The notes beneath the pieces are model-generated. The model did not search any database and was not told where the DNA came from. It worked only from the letters and a program-made list of their open reading frames with translations. Positions 53,838 to 64,000 of a DNA stretch of 64,000 nucleotides are shown piece by piece. The stretch is from Gordius sp. MW1 (Eukaryota > Nematomorpha > Gordioida > Gordea > Gordiidae). Position 1 is the first letter of the stretch. Each line of letters opens with the position of its first letter. The position numbers were made by a program, and so were the translations under genes. The stretch lies in assembly GCA_964036665.1 (NCBI GenBank), contig OZ038529.1:22330060-22394059 (forward strand), read 5' to 3'.

Positions 53838-54097
53838 AGGGTTTGTCTTAATATCGGATTCAGATTCAAATGGCGCGATTTATTTTTGATCAAATATCCG
53901 ATTCAATTTCATGTGTCAAACTCGGTTGTAATTATTAATATTTTGTTTTTTGACAGTTAAAAACGGTTTTTTGTTTATTTCAATGTTATGCGTCTGAAAT
54001 GTAAATCTGCTATGAATTCGAAGTTAAGACACGGCTATGTTATAACCCGTACAACAATTTTTGCTGCGCAGCAAAATCCGATATTAAGACAAACCCT
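53838..54097. repeat. Harbinger-type MITE, copy 2
   Basis: GGGTTTGTCTTAATATCGG at the left and CCGATATTAAGACAAACCC at the right, with TAA on both sides as target duplication. The interior is an inverted-orientation match to 37-328 along its whole length. Confidence 0.8.
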
Positions 54098-54551
54098 AAG
54101 TTTCGCACGTTAAAAATACTACCCGAAGATTAACGAAGTATCGTAAAAACTACGGTAACAGAATTTAGAAAGAAATCCATGATGCAAGAAGATTCTGTGT
54201 TGACAAATGATCCCAATTTGTATTTATTTAATGCATTAGTAGTTAGGCTATTAAACTCTATGAACCACACCGATCGTTTTACTGTAACTTTTTGTCATGG
54301 AATTGAGATCTAAGATAGAAAACTTTTATTGGAGGAATATGGTTGAAAGAAAAAAATTTGAAAAATTTTGAAGACGAATCTGATATTTTAGGTAAAGGAT
54401 CTTAAAAAAATATCTAAAAGTTAGTAAATTTGAGAATCATATTATTTTCAATTGACTTGCGATAACAATTTTTTAGCAGTGATCGATGATTTGTTAATTA
54501 AACTGGATAACGCATGTTGTTTCTCTAAGTTGGACCCATAGACTAATAAAA

Positions 54552-54827
54552 CCATAGACTGCCGAACAGCTGATTTTTACTATTAATATCATTCAGACAT
54601 CATTATCTGCCATCTTGAAGGAAAAACTCAGCTACAGGTATATTAATAATTCTCCGCCATATAATATTTAAGAAAATAAATAAGACTATTAGCTTAATTT
54701 ATAAATTAAAAAAAAGTAAGTAAAAAAAAACAATAAACTACGTTGACTTTTAATATATGGTTACAATTTCCCACAAAATAGCGATTCTATACATCCTCAA
54801 AAATCATCAGCTGTTCGGCAGTCTATG
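54552..54827. repeat. MITE with ATAGACTGCCGAACAGCTGA ends
   Basis: CATAGACTGCCGAACAGCTGAT at the left and ATCAGCTGTTCGGCAGTCTATG at the right: 22-bp perfect inverted ends. Interior AT-rich. The ends share ATAGACTG with family E. A one-ended relative (GACTAGCGAACAGCTGTTTT) lies at 2221-2242. Confidence 0.75.
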
Positions 54828-55242
54828 ACTATGGTTGAACCTAAAAAAAGCGTATTTACAGCTGGAGTTAGGTCCAGAGACAAGCCAACAATTGACGACC
54901 TGGCCCGACCCACTGGTTTCTAATCTATTTTGATTGCTCCTTCCTTAAATTTGTTCAAGTATCTAAAATTTATTATAGGTGATTGATTAAAAAACTTAGT
55001 TTTGAACTTTCAGCCTCCACATTCGAAAAGTAGTAGTTTAAACGAACCGAACATCTTCAACAGATTTCATTAAAATCTGACGGGGTCGTTCGAAAACGTG
55101 GCCAACCAATTTCTAATGTCAGCTGATATATGCGAATTGGACATCTGCATGGACTAGGCCGCCCGCGGCCCGCAGAGGTTTAAAATAGGGGTGAGTAAAA
55201 TAAAGCACCTTGAACTTAAGGAACGCAAGTAGTACTTTAAGA

Positions 55243-55440
55243 TAGAGACCTGCACAGGTGACCCGAAACTCGACCCGACCCGTACCCAACATCGGGTCGG
55301 ATTCGGGTTGAATACTTTGAATAAATCTTCGGGTCGGATTCAAGTTTAAAATTTAAAAATGCTTTCGGGTCGGGTTCGGGTTGAAAATTTTAAAATGCTT
55401 TAAGGTCGGGTCGGGTGGATTTAGAGTGTCAGGTCAAAGG
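55243..55440. repeat. hAT-type MITE fragment with GGGTCGGG repeats
   Basis: Starts TAGAGACCTGCACAGGTGACCC, like the ends of the cyclin T intron 5 MITE, followed by several GGGTCGGATTCGGGTTGAA units. The second end is not visible. Confidence 0.6.
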
Positions 55441-55510
55441 TTATGAATATTACATTGTAAAATCCACGGAACATTTCTTTTAAATTAACGCTATGTAGTA
55501 TAATATTTTT

Positions 55511-55740
55511 AATTGCTATGCAATTTATGGGCTCGCTTTTCGTTGTCTTGTCTTGAGTGAGTGTCGTGAGTGTCCTGTCCAACTTGTAATTTTCGCATAA
55601 TTGCCGTTAAAACTTATAAGGGTTTTTAATGGCTGTGGACTTATGCTTCTGCAGATGACTTTTATTTTGCTTTCGCAAATAACTAGCTTATGACCGCTGG
55701 TTAGCTTTAATTTTTTGACCTCGCCCGAGCCCAATTTTTA
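55511..55740 (+). repeat. Dispersed repeat family C copy
   Basis: AATTGCTATGCAATTTATGGG through CTTATGCTTCTGCAGATGACTTTT to TTGACCTCGCCCGAGCCC. Same orientation as the copy at 20.1 kb. Confidence 0.75.
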
Positions 55741-56454
55741 TTACTTATGGGCTCGACTGATTAGCTTTATACATAAATTTCTTTTTGCAACTTGTCTAGG
55801 TTGTTGCTATATATCGGACGTTTGCGGAACTGGCTAAATAATTCCCGGTAAATTAAGGATGAGCGTTGTTTACTTCGACTTTATCTGACCCCGACCAAAG
55901 GCCAAAATTATTACTTTGGTTAATTGCTATTTTTTTCACATTAACAAAGAATTTTTGGCATTGTAATATCCCTCAATATAGTTTATTGTTAAATAAGCAT
56001 ATAAAAGGCTATCGAAAAAAACACGGTTGCTTTTAGTGTGTATAGATTTTAAAAAGACAAGGAATTTTTTAATTGCCTAGCACTTTTGTAAAAGCTTATT
56101 AATAATTAACAATGTATGCAATTAAATTTGATAAAAGCTTTGGCTATCCCTTTTATTCTTTCCGTACATGCTAAAATTCATTTTACCTTAGTTTTGATAT
56201 CGCTTTTATATATTACTTAGTGAACAACAGTATGAAAAATCTAAATAGAAAATATTGCATTACGACTGAGAAGCTACTAATTTTAATATTTATATAAAAA
56301 AATTGTACAAAATTAGACACAGTATTTTTGCATCTGATATTCTTTTGGGTTAAAAGATTTAAATTTAAGAACGCACCACCATAACTAGCATTTTTAATTT
56401 TTTCTATTTCCCAGGTGTTTACTTTGTTTTAATATTAGCGATTTTTGTTGTACA
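55741..56454. other. Intergenic, no gene seen
   Basis: AT-rich, no recognised repeat and no coding-like frame. Confidence 0.45.
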
Positions 56455-56610
56455 CATGGGCGTAGCCAGGTTTTGGATAAAAGGGGGGGGGGGCGAAACG
56501 TTTAAAAGTTAAATTAGGGGGGGGGGGGCAAAACATAAATTTTTTTTAAATTTAAAGGGTTTTTGCATTTAAATTTTTTTTTGTCATTTAGGAGCTTGGC
56601 TATGCCCATG
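56455..56610. repeat. MITE family A copy
   Basis: CATGGGCGTAGCCAGGTTTTGG at the left, CTTGGCTATGCCCATG at the right. Carries two G-runs of 9-10 bases. Same subtype as the copy at 31.8 kb. Confidence 0.75.
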
Positions 56611-57081
56611 TATATACATTAATGCACCCATAAATATGTATCTCCAAGGATGGATAATAATTATTTATAAATTATACATTTGAATTTGGTTTAATAATAC
56701 TTTCATAATAGGCTGTGCTTTGGTAGATTTCTAAAATTAATAAAAGATGAACCACTCTCGAAGGCTTACTCGCCAAACATCTCATATTCTTCTGGAAAAT
56801 ATGTATTCACTGCAAGCTTTTATAATGTTAAATATTTCATGATTAAAGCTTTAACTGAGTAAATCTTTGGTCCTTGTATAAATTCGATGACTAGATTGTA
56901 TCTAATCTATAGTAAAAAGGGTTGGTAGTGTATTTTATTATATCGTGATTATAACAATAGTAAGTATTATATAAATCGCACATTTATATAACAGCAAGTG
57001 TTGTACTTGTAAGTAACGATAAACATTCAAATTCAAGTCAATTTTCCTCATGTATTCTTTCTTTTTAACCTTGTGCATGTC

Positions 57082-57250
57082 CATGGGCGTAACCAGCATT
57101 GGGATTAGAGAGGGGCATTAATATTTAGGGAGGAGCAAAATGATCATTTTTTGAAATTTTAACCATAATTTTACTAAATTTCAACAAATTTTTGGGTTTA
57201 GAGGGGGCAGACGCCCCTCCCTGCCCCCAACCTTCTTGGCTACGCCCATG
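57082..57250. repeat. MITE family A copy
   Basis: CATGGGCGTAACCAGCATTGG at the left, CTTGGCTACGCCCATG at the right. Flanks TGCATGTC and TGCGTATC match at 6 of 8. Confidence 0.75.
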
Positions 57251-57400
57251 TGCGTATCCCTACCAAATCTATTTGGAGATGGTCGATGGAGGTAAATGAA
57301 CTCAACATTTAATAGTTTCACTACATATCTCATTAAAATTCTCTCTATGGTTAAACATAAATGTTTTATAGGCTAAAGTACATTTAGAGTTTCTTTTTAT

Positions 57401-58525
57401 CAGAGTTGTTAAGGTGCGCGCACCGGATTTGCGGTGCGACGTGCTGGTGCGCGCACTTTTTTATAACGAAGAGCGAGTGCGGGTGCACGCACCTGATTAA
57501 GTCGGTGCGGGTGCGCAATTGCGCTCCTGTTTTGAGCACATTAAGAGTTTTACAATTTATTAATTTATTCGAAATTGTATTATATCGCATATTTCACAAA
57601 TCAAATTTCTACTGATTTACTATATATAACATACATCTATGTTCCTGGTGGGGAAGATAATAAGGCGGGAAATTGGTTACTATCGATAGACAATAAAAAT
57701 AATCTAACCGCGAAATTTCAAATTATTCACGTATTTACTTTATCAATCAACGATTAATCTTTATACTTTTGAACTCGTCGCTTACTATAGAAAAACACTA
57801 AAACGATTGAAGTTGAAGTTTAATAAGATTAGAAGATTAGAAACACAGAAAGGTAATTTGATTAAAGAAATACCATAAAATATTTTAATAATGATAATAT
57901 ATTTAATTCAGCGTTTTTTGGAATATTGTCATCTCCCGTTACTACGTGGAAGAAAAAGAAATCTATGAACGAAAAGACTTTGATGATTTTTTCGAAATAA
58001 ATAATAAAGAACATAAAACAACTTTTCAGGATTTTCTCAAATCCACTGATACTACTTTGGATTTCCAACAATTTACTTCACTCAAGAATTTGTTCATTAA
58101 ATACAATACTCCTATACCTTCAAGTGCTCCTATAGAACGTATGTTCAGCAAAGCCAAGGCAATATTAAGTGAAAGAATGGGTAACTTGACGGATAATCAC
58201 CTTGAAATGCTTTTACTCATGAATGTGAATAAAATGCTATGTTGATTATTTTATTGTATATCGATTATTTTTATAATTATAATAAATTTATTAGTTTTTT
58301 GCATTAGACAAAAGAAAGGTTACGCATTGAACTTTACTCTATATTTTGTTTTGTTATAGTGCAATCAAATTTTATATGCGGTTGCGAGTGCGCGCACCTT
58401 TAATACTGGTGCGAGTGCGCGCATCTTTGTTACAACTGGTGTGAGTGCGAGTGCGCGCACCGGATTTTCCTCAATGTGCGAGTGCGAGTGCGGCACCGGT
58501 TTTTGAAGTGCGTTTAACAACTCTG
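57401..58525 (+). mobile_element. Deletion-derivative hAT transposon, 1.13 kb
   Basis: Ends CAGAGTTGTTAAGGTGCG at the left and TTTAACAACTCTG at the right. Flanks CTTTTTAT (57393-57400) and CCTTTTAT (58526-58533) match at 7 of 8. Subterminal arrays of GTGCGCGCACC and GTGCGAGTGCG stand at both ends. Only the C-terminal part of the transposase remains. It sits at the 5' border of an RTE element. Confidence 0.88.
57946..58245 (+). pseudogene. hAT transposase C-terminal (dimerisation) fragment
   Basis: The frame holds the hAT dimerisation signature NTPIPSSAPIERMFSKAKAI followed by LTDNHLEMLLLMNVNK. It is similar to the end of the transposase at 17.0 kb ([20 protein letters not shown]) but clearly a different family. 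The BED finger and catalytic core are absent. Confidence 0.85.
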
Positions 58526-60882
58526 CCTTTTATGTGTCACATCTACTATCCCAATTCGGTAAACTGGGACTAATATTTATCGGAGCGGACCTCAATGGAC
58601 ACGTGGGCAAATCAAGGGAAGGATTTGAAAAAATCACGGTGGTCGGGGTTTCGGCCTAAGAAATGAAGGAGGTACGGAAATTCTTGAAATTGCTCAAGCT
58701 TTTGACCTAGCAATAGAAAATACCTTCTTCAAAAAGAGACAAGAACATCTTATAACGTACAACGGCAGCCGTACCACACAGATAGATTTCTTTGTAGTCA
58801 ACAGAGCGCACTTAAAGTATGTTCAAAATGTTAAGGTAACACCGAGTGAAATATTGACCTGCCAACACAAGCTGTTAGTGATGGACTTTATATTAAAGGG
58901 CAAAAGGTACAAAGAGTAGCGGCTATTATACAATGGAGGAAAATAAAGGATAATATCCAACATTTTCAGGAGCAAGTAATTAAACATGCTGAATTTAAGG
59001 AAAATACTTCATGTGAGGATCACTGGAATGGTATAGCTGCCACAACGCGAAAAGCGGGACGACAAATACTAGGTGAAAGCAAGCCCACTAAAAGAATACT
59101 CAGACGTGGTGGTGGAACGAAGAAGTGCAAAAATGTATCAAGGAAAGAGATTGTACAAAGTTTGGTATAAAAGCAAGGATAGTAATGATAAGCAAGCTTA
59201 CCAAGTAGCTAAAAGATCGGCTAAAAAACCTAGATTGCTGGCTAATCAAGGGTCAAAAGGGAGAAATACTAACACACGACAGCCATATACTACAAAGATG
59301 GTACGACTATTATAGCTATTTATCAATTGAAAAGGGGCCTGTAGTCGAAGACATTAACCAGGAAAATACAATAGGAGAATTAAACACAGCGGACTGGATC
59401 ACGGAAACGGAAGTCAAAGTTGCTATGGGTAAATTAAAGGCGGGAAAAGCTCTCCGGACAATATACCAATAGATGGCTTTAAAGCGTTAGGCAATACTGG
59501 TACAATTCCTCGCCAACCTTTTCAACAATATCTTGAAAACAGGTGTAATGCCCAACGAGTGGAGAGATAGCTACATGATCCCGATATACAATGTAAAAGG
59601 GGACATTCAGGATTGCAACAATTACAGAGGGATAAAGCTTAAGAGTCACACTTTCTAGGTGTGGGAAAAAGTGATCAAAAACGGCTTCGGAGTTTGGTCC
59701 AAATTCGAGATAACCAATTTGGATTCGTGCCGGAGAGGTCTAAAGCAGACGCTCTAAAGAGTGTTAGAAGATTAATGGAACAGTTTAAAGAAAGGGAAGA
59801 GGATTTGCACATGTGTTTCATCGATCTAAAAAGCGCTCGATAAGGTTCCTCGTACTTTAGTGTGGAATTGTCTAAAAGAAAACAACATGCTAGAATTATA
59901 CGTCAGAGCAATAAAAGATATGTACAAGGGAAATAGAACGTACGTTAGAACAACGGTGGGGACTACAGAGGGCTTTGCCATTAACACTGGAGTCCATCAA
60001 GGTTCAGCTCTTAGTCCCTTCCTATTCATAACCATAATGGATATTATTACCAAGGATATGGGCGAGGAAGCTCCTTGGCAATGATCTTTGCAGACGATAT
60101 AATCCTCTGTGCTAAAAATAAACAAGAATTGGCTAATATTGAAAATAGATGGGTAAATGCAATAGAAGAAAGTGGTCTCAGGGTAAATCGAAAGAAAACA
60201 GAATACATGAAGACAAAGTTTAAATCGGATGAAAACCAGCTAAATGCATCCCTTACTTAAGGCGATTAGCAACTTACAAGCGTGGATTCCTTCAAATACT
60301 TAGGATCAACACTTCAATCGGATGGTGGAATGGATAAAGAAATCCAAGCTAGGATAAATTCCGGATGGCTAAAGTGGAGGGACTTGACAGGCGTTCTGTG
60401 TGACAAAAACATTCCGAGAAGACTAAAAGGCGCACTGTATAAATCCATCATACAGCCAACAGTCCTGTATAGCTCGGAATCATGGGCTATACGTAAAAGA
60501 GAAGAGCAGCGTCTTGCGACCATGGAGATGAGAATGCTAAGATGGGTGCTAGGAGTAAGCAAAAAGAAACATAGATGAAGAAATAAGAAGAATTCTGGGT
60601 ACTACATCTATTACGACAAAGCTCCTAACAAATAGACTAAGATGGTATGGCCATGTCGAAAGAAGGGACGATAGCTACGTCGGGAAAGAAAATCGAGATG
60701 ATATATTTCGCAGGAAAACGAAGGAGAGGAAGACCCAAGCTTACCTGGATTAATAAAATACGGCACGATGTGAAAGTACACAAGATAAAGAAAGATCTAA
60801 GTAAACATAGAAACAAATGGAAACGAATGCTGAAAGGACTGACCACCAGCCTAGGTGACAAACAGTCATAGAAAGAAGAAGA
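58526..60882 (+). mobile_element. RTE-type non-LTR retrotransposon, 5'-truncated and decayed
   Basis: Endonuclease, reverse transcriptase and C-terminal segments follow in order on the plus strand and end, after a stop at 60869, in AAAGAAGAAGAAA. A short GAA-type tail in place of poly(A) is characteristic of RTE elements. The hAT element at 57401-58525 is inserted at or near its present 5' border. Other fragments of the family are at 23.7 and 53.3 kb. Confidence 0.85.
58560..60871 (+). pseudogene. RTE endonuclease/reverse transcriptase, many frameshifts
   Basis: Endonuclease: LIFIGADLNGHVGKSREGF, RGFGLRNEGGTEILEIAQAFD, KKRQEHLITYNGSRTTQIDF. Reverse transcriptase: MPNEWRDSYMIPIYN, GDIQDCNNYRGIKL, then VHQGSALSPFLFITIMD and MIFADDIILCAKN with the catalytic Asp pair (60088-60093). 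C-terminus: SFKYLGSTLQSDGG, NIPRRLKGALYKSIIQPTVLYSSE, RLRWYGHVERRDD, GKRRRGRPKLTWINKIRHD. At least six frame changes or stops (for example near 58918, 59650, 59840, 60255 and 60577). Confidence 0.88.
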
Positions 60883-61605
60883 AATACTAGAATCCATTAA
60901 AAACATTTTTATCCACGCCACTATTAGGGTTGCTATATCTATAAAGTTAAGGCATTCGCCGATAACAAAATAATATAGAATTCTTAGTTAAAAAATAGTT
61001 AAGGCAACTTTTATTAGTACCAATATACAGAATAATAAGGGGCAGAATATCAATTCATTTCTATTAATCCTTCTTCTTACATAACATTAAACTAAATAGG
61101 CAATGCTTTAGTTTAAAAATGATATTATATAATGGCTGAACGTTTCTATGAGCTAATATCAATTATATTATGCGGCATAGTCCTTTATTGCAAATGTTGC
61201 GGATAATTTCCAAGCAAAAGGAGAACACCTAACAAAAAAAATTTTTGACAAATTTTTTAGTCATATTTTAATTAATATAAAACAATAGAAACTACACTCC
61301 TATGTAAAGCAATAATGTTTTGAATTCTTACAATAAAATACGAACATTTACATTAATGCCGTGTAAATTAAAACAAAATCCGATAATGGAGTTAGCTCGG
61401 CTATATAACAATATTATTTATCAAATTTTTATGTATAATATGTGTGCAAACCAAAAGCTAGTTTTTCCAACAATCAAAATAATTTGTATAAGAGCAAACA
61501 TAAAGCCTCTAAAATTTAAATCTTGTACATAATTTATTTTTAAGTTGAGCGCACATAATCATAAGTCTTTCATATTTCTGAAATGTAAACAATTTGGCTT
61601 CTGTC
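60883..61605. other. Intergenic, no gene seen
   Basis: AT-rich, between the RTE tail and the end of the GPCR frame. No repeats recognised. Confidence 0.45.
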
Positions 61606-62733
61606 CTAAATAATTTTGTGAATGCAAAGGAGATCATGGAATTCATGGTAAATGTATAAAAAGAAATTAAAGATGAAATAGTAGGCATACTTTGCAGCCG
61701 TATTTTTAAAAATAATCTTATCCGAGGCTGTAAACGTTAACGTTACAAATAGAAAAACGGCAAAAATTGTTAGAAAGTACCAAGCTACATCTCTTTCTAG
61801 CGCTTTTTGATCCCTTCTCACCTGATCAACTCTTCTTTGCACTTAAGTATTTGTATTTCTATTTTCAGTGGCTAAATGACTAATGCGTTTATTAGATCCT
61901 GTAACTAAAAGGTTGGATAATTTTGTTAAGCGATTTTCAGTTTTCAACTCAGTTGGTATTATCTGGCTGGTCGGTGCAGCAGTGGTTACGGGGGTAATAT
62001 GATTAGTAAATGATTCAGTAGTGGTTACAGCGATTCTCTGATGCCTCATCGTTTTAAGTATGAGAAAGTACATAATAATAATGACACATATATTAATGTA
62101 TTGCCAATACATATGGATTAATAAGATCAATGCGGCATAAGCATTGTAACCCATTAGGCAGTTTCCCACGTTTGGTATAAACACTATGCCCGGACCCGCT
62201 TGTAGATGTCCTATTCTGACAAAAATTGAGATTAGCAAAATTGCTGAAATTCACCACTTAGTCAGGGTCGCTGTTACCCATTTATTAACTTTGAATGGGT
62301 GGCACACGTAAATGTACCTATTTAAGGCTAGGAAAAACATGTGAATCGAATGTGACAAAAACGCCGTTTCTGTTATCATTCCGAAAACTGAACAGAGAAG
62401 CCACTTGGTTGACAAACTTCGTTTAAAAATGAAGAGGAGATAATCGAGGCTAAATACTTGTCCACCAATCAAGTCGCAAATTGTTAGACTCGAAATGAGC
62501 ATCATTGTTGGATGGGGTCTCAGATTTTTGTTGCTCAGTATAATTGTCAACAAAAAAGCATTATCAAGAGTTCCCAACACTGAAAGGACGAATAAAACGG
62601 TAGAACCGACTCGTATTGTAAGGTATAACCCAGGACAGGGATCGGTCGTCATGTAGGCAAATGAATCGCTGCCTAACGTGTGTAACAAACTGAAATTAGA
62701 CATATTTAAAAGGGGAAAATAAAAATATGACAA
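61606..62733 (-). pseudogene. Rhodopsin-like GPCR frame, intronless, with two in-frame stops
   Basis: One reading frame of 376 codons from ATG 62733 to a TAG at 61606, interrupted only by TGA at codon 161 (62253-62251) and TAA at codon 297 (61845-61843); no frameshift. Segments in order: TM1 (about 38-64, VGSTVLFVLSVLGTLDNAFL), TM2 with the conserved Asp (LTICDLIGG), an extracellular Cys before TM3 (KWLLCSVFG), TM3 ending LNRYIYVCHPF (NRY in place of DRY), TM4 spanning the TGA (LTKW-stop-ISAILLISIF), TM5 (about 210-235), a Thr-rich third intracellular loop containing the TAA, TM6 (AWYFLTIFAVFLFVTLTF) and a weak TM7 (YYFIFNFFLYIYH) without NPxxY. Ligand unknown. The TGA follows a TGG, so a single G-to-A change could have made it. 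Most likely a young pseudogene; an unannotated intron or readthrough is less likely. Confidence 0.75.
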
Positions 62734-64000
62734 TAATTCGTCTTCTTGAAATAATTATAAAAGATTCGATAATTGATCCCATACAATAAACACATTTGTT
62801 GTTGTTAATCAACAGGAAAGGCCCGTAACTGGGTATAATAGACTAAATTAAATTTTATAGTAAATAAAAGAACGATACAACTTAATAAATAACAAATTAG
62901 TTAACAAAATTAAACTTATCACTTACTCAAAATTGAATGATTCCAAATGAAACTTGAAAGCTTATTAAATTGATATTAAAATCGTGCAAAATTTCTAAAT
63001 TTGGTTAATTTTAAAATTATGGATCTAACAAGATAAAAAAAAATTATGCTCTCTGTGCGCAACGCACAAGTCACTCTAGTCATTACTAGCAAAGTGATCT
63101 CGATTTCTTATTTAAAAAGAAATTGTTATATAATAGTAATTTAGATTTTGAAATTAAAAAACAGGGGATGTGTATATTATATAATGTTAAAAAAACTTTT
63201 CTTCTTATATATGTTGTTAAACTTAAATAACTTATAGGGATACAGAACATAATGTTTTAAATAATGTATTATTATAAAAGATATTAAAATAGCTAAATTC
63301 TCATTTTAGCGATTTCAAAAAAATGGAGAGAAAACTATTTTAAGTGAAATAGAAGTATTTTAAATAAACTATATATAATTTTAGCACAGAAAAATTTTAA
63401 GATAAAAAAGGAAAAAACTCTACAATTTTTTTTTTAAAAATATTGATTTTAAATCATATTAAAGTCTTTATTTTGTTAGACCTGAATAACAAAACAAATT
63501 TTTAAACCAATTTTAAAATGTTTGAAATTTCTTATGTTTCACTGCATCAAGGATAACTCATAACCCATTAATTTAATTAAAAATTATAGACTTAAGATGA
63601 AACATGACATGACTAACATATACATATCTCGCAACAATTCACCATTGATGATTTAAATTAGTGCTTAATTGATCACAGTATTAACCAAATTTGGCTACTA
63701 TGACTAGAGATTAATTGAGCAGCTCAGCTAGATCTCTGCTTTCTTCGCATTGAGAGCTTTGACAGAAGACATGACATGTAATATATTAAATTATAAGGCT
63801 ACTCGGGATTGTGCATAAATTAATGCGGCATGATACTAAAATTTTCAAATAATAAATCACCTTATGGCAATAATTAGTTTGGAATATGACATGGGGTCTC
63901 ATAATCAATATATATAAAAATTTAACTCCGTTTTCTTTGTCCTCTAATAACTCCTAAACTTCTCGACCGCCACCAAATTTGGCCAGGATGGTGTATATAT
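62734..64000. other. Region upstream of the GPCR; possible Helitron 5' end at the window edge
   Basis: AT-rich, no gene. From about 63907 the sequence TCAATATATATAAAAATTTAAC, then GACCGCCACCAAATTTGG, resembles the start of Helitron-type elements (TC start, TATATATAAAA), but the element runs out of the window. Confidence 0.35.

Noticed and set aside
57384-57615. Cys/His-rich frames suggestive of a metal-binding peptide
   Set aside because: They are translations of the GTGCGCGCACC subterminal repeats of the hAT element.
1-64000. CRISPR arrays, operons, bacterial insertion sequences, origins
   Set aside because: Eukaryotic sequence with spliceosomal introns. No regularly spaced short repeats and no prokaryotic gene organisation.

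Overview
This window is AT-rich nuclear DNA from an animal. Genes have spliceosomal introns, and cyclin T, N-acetylglutamate synthase and a rhodopsin-like receptor are all animal-type proteins. About half or more of the sequence is mobile DNA: hAT-type transposons and MITEs, a Helitron, a Harbinger-type MITE, Ty3/Gypsy, RTE, and an endonuclease-like (RLE) LINE. The TE mix fits an arthropod or other invertebrate, but I could not assign a species. No bacterial features, CRISPR arrays or confident RNA genes are seen.

Layout. 1-7 kb: a single coding exon on the minus strand (529-928), then dispersed repeats, a 0.56-kb foldback (3532-4094) and a 1.66-kb palindrome (5388-7048) whose arms carry the C-terminal end of an RLE-LINE protein. 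7.9-13.8 kb: an eight-exon plus-strand gene for a two-zinc-finger protein, unrecognised. 14-20 kb: a CpG-rich TATA promoter followed by a three-exon gene for a 111-residue protein, unrecognised; its last intron holds a 2.79-kb hAT transposon with a target-site duplication. 23.3-33.8 kb: a 12-exon minus-strand gene for mitochondrial N-acetylglutamate synthase (NAGS), rebuilt exon by exon; its introns hold a dozen or more mobile elements. 36.6-42.1 kb: an eight-exon minus-strand cyclin T gene (654 codons) with two hAT-type MITEs in its introns. 43.4-47.9 kb: a decayed Ty3/Gypsy element. 48.7-51.8 kb: a nearly intact RLE-type LINE with a 26-base poly(A) tail and one frameshift. 52.9-61 kb: MITEs, a deletion-derivative hAT nested in a decayed RTE retrotransposon. 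61.6-62.7 kb: an intronless GPCR frame broken by two in-frame stops.

The three host genes with recognised products are not functionally linked: cyclin T is the regulatory subunit of P-TEFb (transcription elongation), NAGS makes the allosteric activator of carbamoyl phosphate synthetase in mitochondria, and the GPCR is a membrane receptor (apparently a pseudogene). The common theme is intron structure: several introns are only 33-44 bases, while neighbouring introns of the same genes are swollen by MITEs. All exon joins were inferred by eye from GT/AG sites, phase and protein similarity. I found no evidence for a new multi-gene system; the most unusual items are the palindromic capture of LINE 3' ends, the compact introns and the doubly stopped GPCR.
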